The notes beneath the pieces are model-generated. The model worked only from the letters and a program-made list of their open reading frames with translations, was not told where the DNA came from and made no database searches. 64,000 nt of DNA from contig VNWV01000001.1 of assembly GCA_009801085.1 (NCBI GenBank), positions 8,060,001 to 8,124,000 of the forward strand, given 5' to 3'. Shown in pieces: positions 53,321 to 64,000 of the stretch. The position numbers and the translations under genes are program-made. The stretch is from Lasiodiplodia sp. COLG20. Lineage: Eukaryota; Ascomycota; Dothideomycetes; Botryosphaeriales; Botryosphaeriaceae. Position 1 is the stretch's first letter. Each line of letters starts with the position of its first letter.

Positions 53321-54716
53321 TATCTCTGCAACGTTAGGCCGGTCTGTTCTGTATTTGGTGCAATGTCAGCTCCCAGCTATAAGATGTCTCAGAGAGGAGG
53401 GCATACTAATGAAACCGCAATACAAACCCAAGCAGCTTCGAATATGACCCTTAGTATGCGCTTCGATGGTGGAAATAAATCGAAGTGATATGCGGAACTT
53501 CGACCCCTGAGTGAATAAAAAAGTGAAGACGGTTCTGTATCCACGACCTTTATTTATATAGCCAGTCACTGTGAGATGTTCTGCTGCCTTGCTGTGCCTC
53601 ATACGTCTCATGCGCTGAAGCCTTCTGCGGGGCCAGCAATACGCATGCGCCACGACATCGCCGCACAGTCAAGGTATCTCATTGGTCAATACTATACGTG
53701 CCGCATAGCTGGCAAAGCGCTCACTATTCGTCAGACAAGTAAAGCTGAAACGCATCAGCTGTATCTTGAAATGTGCGCGCGTAGCCCTTTACTTGCGTCA
53801 TTGATGGAAAATATTGAGGCTGAGCCCATGTATGGTTTTAATGCCTAGTAGCAGCGCGAGCAAGCCTACTTCAGTTTAAAATGAAATTCCACCTACCACA
53901 GAGTACATTATCACATCTTAAATTACATCCGAATTAATTGAAAGGCTGTTCTCCATCTTTTTAGTGCTTACTGGTCTTCAAAAGCCATTTCTTAATTCCT
54001 GTTCGCCCAAGCCTTGCGGAATGCTCCTCAGCCTTAACTCCCATCTCATTGATGTCCCATATAGCTCGTGCCCACTGGGTCGTTTAATAAGTCATGTTAA
54101 TCCAATCTTTTCCGAGCTATCTTCACCCTCACAAACGACTCCCGCTATATGCCCTCTTCGCGAAGACTTCGGCTCTCGTCTAATCTTTATTTGCTATGAT
54201 AATCTGTAGCGCATTATAATAGATCCTTAGAACTCTTATATAATCTACACCTTCCTCTTTTAGTAGCTTCCTTTTCAAAGTACGTGGCCTATTGGTATCT
54301 AAGGCGGTAGTCTTTATTTAACTATTATTCTCAAGATCCTTAGAATTAGGAAGATTTTAACGCTTGTATAAACCCTAACGTTTCTTATTAAACAGAATAA
54401 CATATCGTCTCTTTAAGTTTACTACATAAATGTTGCACTGCTTAAATCGTCCGGGAGACTTGGTATGTTTTTATAAATCTTAAATAGATATTATCAGCTG
54501 AAGTAGACCTGGTTAAAAGCAGAAATTATAGTAAAATTTAAATAAACGAAGGCCTTTTTTGTATAACTAATCGTACGTAAGTTGCAGCTAAACAAGACTC
54601 ACTAAACTCTATATAAGGTAAGGGTATAAGTTAAATGATATCCTCGATATCTTGGCTACTTACAACAAAGAAGCCTCATTACCTTACAAAAAGCCCCCAA
54701 CTTCTCTAACTCTGTA
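53321..54716. other. AT-rich gene-free region, left part
   Basis: The first 500 bp hold the zinc-finger gene's promoter. From about 53850 the base composition falls sharply toward AT, with many TA steps and no ORF above 90 codons. It looks like decayed repeat DNA, possibly RIP-affected, but no parent element is recognisable. Confidence 0.5.
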
Positions 54717-54955
54717 CAGTCCCCTCTTACAGGCGATGGCTAGGGTGGATTTACTTTTTTAGTTGCTCATCTCATGGGTAGGTGAAGCTATTATCCGGAC
54801 GAGAATGTGGAACTTAAAATTCTACATACACGTCCGGACAATGGCTTTAACTACCCACTGGATATGTTATTTTTCTGGAAGAGCTGGGGCATAGCGCTGT
54901 GTTCTAGAGCCCTGCTATTCTTCGCGCTATAGCCATCGGCTGCGAGAGGGGACTG
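54717..54955 (+). mobile_element. 239-bp MITE, copy B
   Basis: TA flanks are at 54715-54716 and 54956-54957. The terminal inverted repeats are CAGTCCCCTCTTACAGGCGATGGCTA on the left; the right end is its complement, with GCAGCCGATGGCTA. A central inverted repeat (left arm about 54776-54801, right arm 54831-54857) encloses a 29-bp loop (54802-54830). It is full length and homologous to copy A (17820-18054) in inverted orientation for the arms. It sits within AT-rich DNA and codes for nothing. Confidence 0.85.
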
Positions 54956-54957
54956 TA

Positions 54958-56283
54958 AGCAGCCCCAATTTTAAATTCTTTTCTCGGGGTTCTGCATGCA
55001 CTCTTACCTTATTTCTTTTTCTTTTTTGTTTTTCCGGGTCGCCACCTTTCCAGGCAGCAGCTCACGCTTCTCAGCTTGCAGTATCGCATTTCCGACGCGA
55101 CCCATAGTGTGTTGTGACCCCACCGAGCTGGATAGGATATTAATCACCATTCTATATTCTACTGGTAGCTTTCCTTACCCTTCTCTACGTGAGAAGCCAT
55201 GGAAAGCCTTAGAAGATGTAATTTAAGTAAATGCTGACATACTGGGATTTGGGTGCTCCGAGACAAGGGACTGAATACCGTGGTAACTGTTCTCAGGCAG
55301 CGACCCGATGGGGGCCGTTCGCATTGGGCACGGAAATAGGCGATTCGGCAGCCTAAGAAATTCTTTTACGAGGCGCTTCTTTTTTTTTTCTCTTCCTTTT
55401 TGAGGACTCTACACTTTCTTCTTTCGATTATCTTTTGGAGGCTTATCCGGAAGGAATTAGGTGGAGGACGCTGAGTTGCTTGAGGTCTGATAGCAATTCT
55501 CATACAGGCATTGAAAATTAATGGTAGCGATCCGTTGGACGTAACTAAAATATTTTTTAAAATTAATTTATGGTGCGAGATCCGTAACTCTTGAGGTTCC
55601 TATAGTATGGAATGTGATAATATGGATTCACAGAGTCATAACTACATGAAGCGCACGAGCTTCTGTGTATTGGCCTCATGACGTGGCCCGCGTGGTTCCG
55701 AAGTCAAGACAAAAGTAATATGTGTAGAACGTCAAAGAAATGTCTCAGACAACAGGTCAACAGCCCCAGAAGGCTTGCGAACACGAGGCCCATTTTCTTG
55801 TGGCGACAGCGTACCGGAGTAAGCTGTCGAGAAATTTCGGATGCCCTTTTTCCATGAGGCTCAGCCTCCACCTGAGAGCCGCCCCTACTTTTCGTGTGCT
55901 CTGTCGGCTGACCACCCGTTTCTTCTGTGTGTGTGGCTCAGCCGGCTGACGCTGTGGCTGTAAACTGGGGTTCTCGCACGAACCGCTGCAAGATGGTTTG
56001 CATGTGGCCGTAAGCGTGTTAGTGCTCACCTTTTGCGCCATTGAGGCGCATTTAGCGGCAAGTCGATGAGGCTCAGCGGCAGCCCTATTCATCATACCTG
56101 TGCAACAACGGTGGTCAGCTCTGTCGGTGTCTTGACTATTAAAGCACATGATGCTGGCTCCCAAGAATCGCTCAAAACAAGGCAGTCAATCACACTCAAT
56201 CTCATCCTCTGATTCTCCTCCATCTAAACGGCCGCATTCACATTTCCCTCTGACTCGGCCACCAAAACATCAAATCAAAGAAG
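54958..56283. other. AT-rich gene-free region, right part
   Basis: This part is AT-rich to about 55620 and then returns to average composition. A T-run lies near 55380-55392. Short ORFs only. Confidence 0.45.
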
Positions 56284-56646
56284 ATGTCACTTCGCCTATG
56301 GCTCGAAGAGGTCTCCCTCTCCCGAAAGCAGAGACAGTACGAAGAGAGGCTGGGGCGGCCTGTTGAACTCGCAGTCCTCGAGCGCAGGGAGATCTCCACC
56401 ACCCACGACTACTACATCGCCGAGCCGTTCGGCGTACGAAGGCCGGGTAGACACCATCGTGCCATTGCCTATCCCGAGAGACCAGCTATCGAATATCGCT
56501 CGCACGGCCATTGCGAGGATGTGTGGAGAGAGGCACGCTCTTGCCACATCTGCGCCAACTACGAAACCGCCCGCCGCGCCATCTGCTACAAGCCAGCGGT
56601 TTACTACGAGACCGCCGCTCCTCGCTATCAGGTAGCATGGAGGTGA
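56284..56646 (+). CDS. Small hypothetical protein (120 aa)
   Basis: This single-exon ORF has coding-like codon use and a good start context (AAGAAGATGTC). The protein is charged and rich in Arg, Tyr and His, with no membrane helix. It has an amphipathic N terminus (LRLWLEEVSLSRKQRQYEER), a middle with YYIAEPFGVRRPGRHHR, and four Cys in the C-terminal third (including CHIC and a later Cys), which could bind a metal or form disulfides. No family is recognised. It lies next to the AT-rich, MITE-bearing region, so a lineage-specific gene is possible. Confidence 0.55.
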   Translation: MSLRLWLEEVSLSRKQRQYEERLGRPVELAVLERREISTTHDYYIAEPFGVRRPGRHHRAIAYPERPAIEYRSHGHCEDVWREARSCHICANYETARRAICYKPAVYYETAAPRYQVAWR

Positions 56647-57190
56647 ACGTCAAACACGCACGAGCAGATCGACAACGGAAGAGCTGAAAGCTTATTGCTT
56701 TGCAAACACCAATAATGGCTTGGATCACTCCCGAGTAACTTTGCAGAGGATCAGCAAGAATTCTATGGGGCTAGACGATTCTGGGAAACCGATACGTCGT
56801 GGAAAGTTAATGTGTGAGCGCAGAGGCAACGTTCGAGAATGATTGGCCGGTTGGGCATTGGGATTCCTTTTTTGTGTATATTATTACCACTTCTTTTCTG
56901 TCCGTAACATTTTATTGATACCCCCCAAAAAATGAGAGTGGTTCAGGAGATTGCAAGTCCCTCACCTTTGGCAACACCAACTGGTATTACAGCTCCGGAA
57001 AAGGGCTCCCATAAGCCCCCGCAACGTGCCGTCGGCCGTGACTTTCATTAGTTCGGCAACGACCGACGCGAAGCCGAGCCAACGGTGAAAAGAAAATTCG
57101 TACATTAAAAGGACAAATTTTACCCTGAGGCAGTCTAATACTTGCATCCCACAGTCAGGCGCCTGCGCACAGTCCTCTTTCGCTATCACC
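56647..57190. other. Spacer upstream of the histidine phosphatase gene
   Basis: These 544 bp include the 3' flank of the small ORF and the promoter of the next gene. Nothing specific is seen. Confidence 0.4.
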
Positions 57191-58216
57191 ATGCCTCCGA
57201 CACTCTATTTGGTCCGCCACGCCGAGGGCGAGCACAATGTCAATGTCAGTATCTACTTCGAGGATCCAATACCTCCTTTTCACCTCGGAGTCCATATCTT
57301 CCATCTTGTTTTGTCGGAATCCGAGAAACCTGCACCATTCCACTAGCTTTTGCTTCCCCGACCATTCTCACTCCCCGAAACTGACCCGCTGCAGCGTCGC
57401 CACCACCTCCGCGACCCCCACCTCACTCCGCTCGGCCACACCCAATGCGCCGCCCTCCGCGAGACCTTTCCAGATAATGACAAGGTCTCGATCGTCCTGG
57501 CGTCGCCGCTGAAGCGCACCATCCAAACCGCATCCTACTGCTTCGGCGCCGCCCTGGCGCGACCCGACGTCCCTTTCCTCCTCGTGCCCCACGCCCAGGA
57601 GGTCGCCGCCAACCCGTGCGACACGGGATTCGCTGCGGACGAGCTGAAGGCGGCGCTGCCCGAGATGGTGGATCCGAAGAGTGTCGAGTTCGATCTGGGG
57701 AAGATTGATTTCGGATTGGTGGAGGAGGGGTGGAACTCGAAGGTGAGATCTACTATTCTTTTCCTTTTTCCTCATTGCAGTTTCTTCTCTCTGATCATAT
57801 TCATTGTTTCAAATTCATGACCTCGAGAAAGTAAGAGGTCTTCCGAGTAGCGTTCTGACACTCAAGCACAACAGAGCGGCATCTACACGCCATCCTTCCC
57901 AGCCGTCGAGCGCCGCGCCGCCCTCCTCCGCTCCTGGCTGCGCGCCCGGCCCGAGGAGAACATCGTGCTCGTCACCCACGGCGCTTTCCTGCACTACCTC
58001 ATGGAGGACTGGACCGACTACGACCCCAAGAAGGGCACGGGCTTCTGCAACTGCGAGGTCCGCCGCTACGGCTTTGCCGAAGATGGCAGCTTGAAGGCGC
58101 TGGAAGGCGAGGCGAGCAAGCCCGGCTATGTGAAGGGTGAGAGGCCGGACTGGGTGAATAAGAATGTGCTGAGCGATGTAGATCCGATGGTTTCGGGGGA
58201 GGAGGCGCGGTTGTGA
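57191..58216 (+). CDS. Histidine phosphatase superfamily protein (phosphoglycerate-mutase-like)
   Basis: Exons 57191-57244, 57395-57742 and 57875-58216 (introns of 150 and 132 bp) give 248 codons (247 aa). The phospho-acceptor motif LVRHAEGEHN (Arg9-His10) opens the protein. LTPLGHTQC and SPLKRTIQTA follow in the usual order, and the second catalytic His169 is in VLVTHGAFLHYL. The protein is of the small fungal cofactor-dependent mutase-like phosphatase type, cytosolic, with no targeting signal. Whether the substrate is a sugar phosphate or another phosphomonoester cannot be read from the sequence. Confidence 0.92.
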
Positions 58217-59025
58217 GCGGGAGAAAAGTGTTAGGTGTTGGCTTTAGTAGATAGAGGAGATGCGGTTTCGATTATAGATAGATAGATCTCTGCTGCCGTG
58301 GCTTCTTCCATTTTCTGTCATCTAGACTAGATCGTTTAGAGAAAGTAAAGAGTCTTACTGGATTTCTTTTAATGAGCTCCAACGAATCCGTCGTCAGTAC
58401 AAGATTCTATGGATGAACATGACATGAAATTTGAAAGGAGAAGAAAGAAAATAAGTTGTGCTAATTCATGATTAGCCATCGAGTCAAGTAGCGATCATGT
58501 CCACGACAACACTCGACGTGACTGTGCCAATCTACACACCACGTGAAGACCAGTTCACACGATTCTGATAACCGAGACCATGCTATCATCCGGCACTTCC
58601 TCTCATTCAATTCGCTTTTGTAGCGGCCCAATGACGCAGTCATTAGGACACACGCTTCCTTTGCGTCGACTCCACCGTCTAACCCAATCTGTATATACAC
58701 GAAACAAAGTCTCCTAACGCGCTGTCTTTAGTATCAACATTAAACACAAAAACAAAACAAAACTTCATCGTCCTATCCGAGAAGCCGAACCATCACATCA
58801 TCCGTGTCTTTCAAACCCTATGCGACAAAGGTGGGAGTATCCCTTTCTTGAAGCGAAAAAGGAGGAACAAAGTAGGAAAGCCATCACTCATCAAAATATT
58901 CTCAGCCATGCGGAAAAGACAAAGGCTTCTATCGTGTATGCGTGCGCGCGGCGCCCGGGGGGAACGAAGTGAAAATTCAACATAAGACCACCGTCGTGAG
59001 TACTTGAAGACTGCGTCGAAAGAAA
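58217..59025. other. Convergent spacer
   Basis: These 810 bp lie between the phosphatase and the DUF4048 gene. They contain a few GATA tetranucleotides (58273-58286) and an AATGACGCAGTCATT palindrome at about 58631-58645. No gene is supported. Confidence 0.4.
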
Positions 59026-61121
59026 TCATTCAGCCTTGCTGGTTTTGGGTGGAGTCATAGAGGCGATATACTCCTGCAGAGCATCGGCTTCGGCCATGGA
59101 ACCTTCGGTTGGGGAGGTGATGCTCTTCTCCCATTCGTCCATGAAGTTGGAGGCGGCGCGCTTGACGTTGCTAGGTGAGAGCTTGCTCAGGGCGTGCCAC
59201 GGAGAGGACGGACTCGTCGAGGAGCGCTTCGTTTCGCGGACTTTTCCGAGATCGAGAGGTGCTAGTACGGGGCCCGAGCTGAAATTGCAGTGTTAACGCG
59301 ACTAAGTCCGAAATTGTGGGAGGAAAAAAATGGTAGTCGAGAAAGGCCACAAGTTCAAGCTTGAGTGATGGGCAGTTCCTCTACTGTGACGTTTCCACCA
59401 CAGCAGTTCCGTACTTTGTGTGAAGCTTGACCCTCTAAAACCTGAACTTGACATACCTGGCCTTGCGCTCTTACGTACCTAGTACTGGTCCGTGGGCTGC
59501 TGCCGTCCGAGCAGTGAGAGGCCTGGCCTTCGGAGACAGAGCTGTTGGTGCTCGAATGACCGGGAACAAATTTGTCGTCGTTATTTGGGCTCTCCCAATC
59601 CTCCCAGCTTTCTTCAAAGGTCTGACTGGAGCGGTTCTGCGGCTTCTGTGGTGTGGTGTTGGACCTGGCGGGCTTGACAACCGCAGGCTTCGGTGCCTCG
59701 ATTCCGTGCTCCTTCCAGAAGTCCGTCTCGATGTCTATCAGAGCGGAACCGTCACCGGAAGGCTGCAGCGATCTCGGCTTGCGTGCATGGCCCATACTTT
59801 TTGACCGACTGAGACTGGTAGACGAGCTGGAGCCGATATTTGCTCCACTGGGTTGACGGCGGACCTGGTGGCCAACGCCATTAATCGCCTCATCACCTAC
59901 AGTGGCCTGACGCAGATCCTCAAAGAAGGTCCACAAGCCATCCTTGAAATCTGATGCCATCTGCTTCCCAGTTCGCACAATCGCCTCACTCTGCTCGGAT
60001 TCATTTGTAATGTCTGGCGTAGTGGAGGAGCGCGTGCGGCTTGGAGTGCGGCTGAGGGCGCGGCTTGTAACTTCGTCTGACCTTCTATCTGCAGACCTGG
60101 GGAAGGACGTAGCGGGCGTTGTCTTGTCAGGAGACAGGAGGGAGAGAGTGCGAGTGTGGCGAGAGCCGCTGAAAACCTTCCGAGTTGAGCTACGCTGGCC
60201 ATTGAGTATAGCTCTCCTGCGCTCCATCTCCTTCTGCATCCAACTGGGGCCATCCGGATCATCGTCAATGATGCCGAGGTTGGGCATGTTGGTGTTGAGA
60301 GGGTGCAGCGGATGGAAGCCGTATCCTTCCTTCAGGCCTTTGCGAGCAGCCTCCTGGTTGGCCCATTGCTTCTTCAGCTCCTTCAGATGTTCTTCGGCTT
60401 TTGCGAGCTCATCTCTCAACTCCAATACGCGGCGTTCCTGGGCGGCCAGCGCGGTGAAGAAGTTGCCGTCGGGCGGAGGAGATGCGAGCGAAGGGTGCAA
60501 AGTGTCGTGGCGCACGGGGCTTGCGCCAACCCACGAGGCTGGGCGAGGGCGTCGGGGCGATGGAATGTGGGCTGGTGAGGCGGGTTGCACGGGAACGGGG
60601 AAATTGAGCGAAAGACGTTTGTTCTGGCGAGCGGTGGTTGCGTCGGCATGCGACATTGAGCGAGCGTGGGCGGGCATTGGCGGCGGGTGAGAGAGCGTGG
60701 AGACGGAGCTGGAGGTGGAATGAGAGTAATGGTGCCCCCGGGAATTTGGGTGAGGCCTGGTGGACGAGGCACCGGCGCGCGCGAGTGGGCCCCCTGAAGA
60801 CGTGAGGTCTGGGTCGCGGTCGGGAAGCTCGCGCACAGATTCGGCGGGACGTTGACGCGCGGCCGGAAGAAGGTCCATGTTGTCGGCCAGCTCAGTCAAG
60901 AGCTGCTCCTCCGCGGCATGATGTTTCGAAAGCTGCGGCGGGAGAGCAGGTGGTGCTTGCGGATGCGCACGCGGCGACAGCAGGCCGGCGACCATCAGTA
61001 GCGAGATTTGCGCAAAGCCTATGCGCCGCCCGCGCCAACGGGCAACCGTCGACACAATGCCAACGCCAATCCCCAGAACAACAAGGCTCCTGCTCAGCGT
61101 CGACCAACTGGAGGAGAACAT
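59026..61121 (-). CDS. DUF4048-type fungal protein
   Basis: Exons 61121-59479 and 59278-59026 (200-bp GTACGT..CAG intron) give 632 codons (631 aa). The protein has no enzyme motif. Family features: KRLSLNFPVPVQPASP, FTALAAQERRVLELRDELAK (a coiled coil of about 45 residues), RKVFSGSRHTRTLSLLSP, MASDFKDGLWTFFEDLRQAT and, in the last exon, SKLSPSNVKRAASNFMDEWE. Long Ser/Pro/Arg-rich linkers between them are likely phosphorylated. The N terminus as drawn (MFSSSWSTLSRSLVVLGIGV and a second hydrophobic stretch) could hold one or two membrane helices. Alternatively, translation may start at a later Met, for instance in NMDLLPAARQRP. The function of the family is unknown to me. Confidence 0.78.
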
Positions 61122-62919
61122 GGGCGTACTTGGACGCAGAGGTCCAAGGCAGATCGCCGTATCTTATTTGCCTTCCCGACGTGGCACAGTGTGCGTGAAC
61201 GCCATCTCCGCCGGCGTCGTGCAGCGGCGGCCGCCATCCCCACGGCAACGCACGGCCAGAAACGGCTGGCCAACGGTGGGAGACGACGTGATTTGCGGAG
61301 AAGCCAGTGGCTGACAAGACCCTACTTCTGGGAATCTCTCCTCCAGAACCTGAGCGAAGTCATTTGCTGTTTGATTTCGTTACGCCTTGGCCATCCGCTA
61401 TGCATGAAAAGGCAAGATGAGCTCCGTCAAGGACCGTCGATCTCGAGAAGCTCCACAAACGGCCAATGGAACGGTCGCGAACCTGTCATCTGCGCAACAA
61501 TGCAGCAGCACAGCTGCAGCATCCGAACCACCGCAGCCAACACCGCTGGTCAGACCTGACATTTGATGAAACCTTCGTAAGGGGTATGACGCAACTGGCC
61601 TTCTCAAAACTTGGCCAACTTTTCTTTTCTACGGAAAACTTTTATTTTTAGTCCCCTTAGTTGATTTTTTTTAAGGGTCGTTAACGTCTGCTCTGGAAGC
61701 CTTAAGCGTAATCCGAAGTTTTCCACGCCGTCGGATCTACCATCAGTCCGTTGGCGTCCGATCGCGCGCCTCAGATTGGCCTTGGGGCCTGAGTAGTGCG
61801 GCTACACACCCTTCGAGAATAGGGCCCTGCGCCAATGGGGAGCGGTGAAGGCTGGGGTGGCTGGTAGAGACCGCGTGAACGCTGAATCTCGCGACGTGGT
61901 TCCATCTAGCGGCAGGGCATACCCACTGGTTCGCTGCGGGCCGGGGCGGATTGAGAATGAGGCGAGTGCGATCAGTCCCGGCTGGGACGGATCGGCAGCG
62001 AAAAGTTGGCAATCGACAGGGCTGACGAAGCTCTTTGGGTCGAGTCACGCGGGTGGAGCAATCGGCGTGTTTCCCTCGAGGGATCGCCGCTGGAGCGGCA
62101 CATGACGGTCATGGCCCACTTGGTGTTGGCGGCAGAGCGGGGATAGCTTATCTGCCGGGCGGTGAGCGGGTCGGCTGCGGGAATGACGCGATGGAGAGTG
62201 CAGATGCGCGCGCCGCATCGTTGGGCTCGCCGACACGCGCCCAACGCCGCAGAAAAATTTGCCGACGATGAGGTCACGGAGATTGCGCCGGATAGTCATG
62301 CCGAGTGAAGAGACCACCTTACGAGCGAGGTGTCGCGACTCCATGTCAGGCTGACCCTGATTGAGTTCGCAGACTAGGCCGGGACGGGCAGCACGTCAAC
62401 ACGACGGGAGCCTGTCGGGCGGCGAGAAAGGCCGGAGCAGCTGAGCTGCGGCGCAGCTTGGGGGCCAATCAGCCTGCCCTGCTGTTGGCCTGGCAGAACC
62501 TGATTGCTCGCCGCCTACTACTGCAGGAACCGCTGCTCAGCAACAACCGTAGGCCGGGTGCTCCGTGGCGTTCGCAGCGACGGATTTGCGCATGTGCAGC
62601 GCGGTGGCCGTGGCTGGAGCGGGCGATGGACGCGTTTCGCGTCTGCGTTCTCGGTGGCTGGCGTTGGGCTGGTGGCCGCGACGCGCAGATCATCGTGCGC
62701 TCTCTCGTTCGCTCGGTTACTGTGGAGATGCGCATCGTCACCGCTATCTGCCAGTGCCATAGCGCCCGCCCATGACCTGAAGCTGCCCGCCCGCCCGGGC
62801 TCCCAACCTCCAGCATTCATATTTGGCATCTCTAGCCCCCGAAAGGCGCGCGTCTGGTGCTACCTGCAAACCTTCAACTTTGTCTCGCAAACTCCCCGCC
62901 CGGAGAAAACAAAGGAGCC
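61122..62919. other. 1.8-kb divergent intergenic region
   Basis: This lies between the DUF4048 gene (minus) and the kinase gene (plus). It is GC-rich apart from a short T-rich stretch near 61620-61680. Short ORFs only; no regulatory element is recognised. Confidence 0.4.
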
Positions 62920-64000
62920 ATGCAGCTGCAGGACGCCGACAACTACCAGGTGCTCGAGGAGCTCGGCAGTAAGTCCTAAGCACTGCGCATATCCTGCCGT
63001 CGCTGACCACTCTCCAGGCGGAAGCTTTGGCGTTGTTTACAAGGCCATTGAAAAGTCCACCGGCGAAATCGTCGCCATCAAACATGTGCGTCTTCTCTCT
63101 GCCCGCAACCACCGCGTCTCGAGCTGACCTCAGCCGCACAGATCGACCTCGAAGGAAGCGACGATGACATTCGCGAAATCCAGCAGGAGATTGCCCTGCT
63201 CAGCACCTGCGCCAGCGACTTTGTCACCCAGTACAAGACCAGCTTTGTGCGTGGTGTCAAGCTATGGATTGTCATGGAGTTCCTGGGAGGCGGCTCGTGT
63301 TTGGATCTGGTAAGGACACAACCTTTGCCGTGCTGCATTCGAACAGATGAACTGACTTCCACCCAGATGAAGCCTGGTCCTTTCCGCGAAGCTCACACGG
63401 CCATCATCTGCCGTGAGCTCCTCCTCGGTCTTGACTACCTCCACCAGTCTGGCAAGATCCACCGTGACATCAAGGCAGCCAACATCCTCCTCGCCCAGAA
63501 CGGCAAGGTCAAGATCGCCGATTTTGGTGTCGCCGCCCAGCTCACCAACATCAAGTCGCAACGCATGACTTTCGTCGGAACCCCTTACTGGATGGCTCCC
63601 GAGGTTATTCAAGAGATGGGTTATGACTTCAAGGCCGACATCTGGTCCTTGGGAATCACTGCTATGGAATTGGCAAAGGGAGAACCCCCGCATGCTGATA
63701 CCCACCCCATGAAGGTCCTGTTCCAGATTCCCAAGGCACCTGCCCCGCGTCTGGAGGGCAGCGAATTCTCCAAGGAGTACAAGGATTTCGTCGCCTCTTG
63801 CTTGGTCAAGGATCCGGACAGGAGGCCTACTGCCAAGGAGCTCCTGAAGCACAAGTTCATCCAGCGCGCCGGCAAAGTCGAGGCTCTGCAGGAGCTCGTC
63901 GAGCGGAGGAGAATGTACGATGCGGGAAGCACCAAGCATTCTCACCCCAAGTACTACGAGGAAACAATGTGGGTAACTTGTTTGTTGTGAGACGATCCAT
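62920..64000 (+). CDS. Ste20-family germinal-centre kinase, 5' part (3' end off the window)
   Basis: Four exons are visible: 62920-62968, 63018-63085, 63142-63309 and 63367-63968. The last ends at a GTGGGT donor, and the gene continues past the right edge. The kinase domain starts almost at residue 1: glycine loop GSGSFGVVYK, Lys38 in VAIKH, EIQQEIALLS, catalytic IHRDIKAANILL, ADFGVAAQL, and the activation segment TFVGTPYWMAPEVIQEMGYD with the Ste20-signature GTPYWMAPEV. This is the MST/Sid1/Kic1 group. Which paralogue (septation-initiation Sid1 or an MST-type RAM kinase) depends on the missing C terminus. It lacks the upstream CRIB domain of PAK-type kinases. Confidence 0.93.

Noticed and set aside
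58620..58690. tRNA-like stretch with a GCGGCCCAATGACGCAGTCA start
   Set aside because: It contains a small palindrome but lacks a T-arm with TTCRA and does not fold into a cloverleaf by eye.

Overview
The window is nuclear DNA from a filamentous ascomycete (Pezizomycotina; a Dothideomycete is plausible but not proven). The evidence is compact genes on both strands, small spliceosomal introns (mostly 41-140 bp, GT..AG, often with GTAAGT donors), UTR-like spacers, and fungal families such as Opi1, DUF4048, SAT4/rhodopsin-domain proteins, TmpA-type membrane flavoproteins and PDR-class ABC transporters. There are no operons. Exon boundaries were deduced by eye from splice signals, reading frame and family conservation. 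Where the summed exon lengths are divisible by three, I treat that as support.

Layout. 1-8.1 kb: the 3' end of an unrecognised acidic/His-rich protein, then three minus-strand genes: an M18 vacuolar-type aminopeptidase, cytosolic seryl-tRNA synthetase, and the Opi1 regulator of phospholipid synthesis. 8.1-11.3 kb: no recognisable gene. 11.3-16.9 kb: a PDR/CDR ABC transporter with a very long repetitive N-terminal extension. 16.9-20.2 kb: a 235-bp MITE, a single-pass membrane protein, and a small gene or relic. 20.5-29.2 kb: housekeeping genes (TIM22, SEN2, an Aim25-type scramblase, the E2 enzyme UBC7, mitochondrial ribosomal protein bL27m).

29.2-41.2 kb is gene-poor. It holds one small ORF, a TmpA-like membrane flavoprotein, a possible copia integrase relic, degenerate tandem repeats, and a SAT4-type membrane protein whose last exon is easy to miss. 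41.2-46.7 kb is one uninterrupted reading frame for a giant (about 1836 aa) protein with POT1/CDC13-like OB folds at both ends and a dense SQ/TQ cluster between them.

47-53.3 kb: glucosidase II alpha and NDP kinase (divergent), a tandem repeat, and a five-finger zinc protein. 53.3-56.3 kb: an AT-rich, gene-free segment with a second full-length copy of the MITE. 56.3-64 kb: a small hypothetical gene, a histidine phosphatase, a DUF4048 protein, and the 5' part of a Ste20/germinal-centre kinase that runs off the right edge.

The genes do not form a metabolic cluster; most are independent housekeeping loci. The observations most worth following are the MITE family, whose two full copies have inverted arms but a 29-bp core in the same orientation; the double-OB, SQ/TQ-rich telomere-type protein; and the roughly 475-residue repetitive extension of the ABC transporter.
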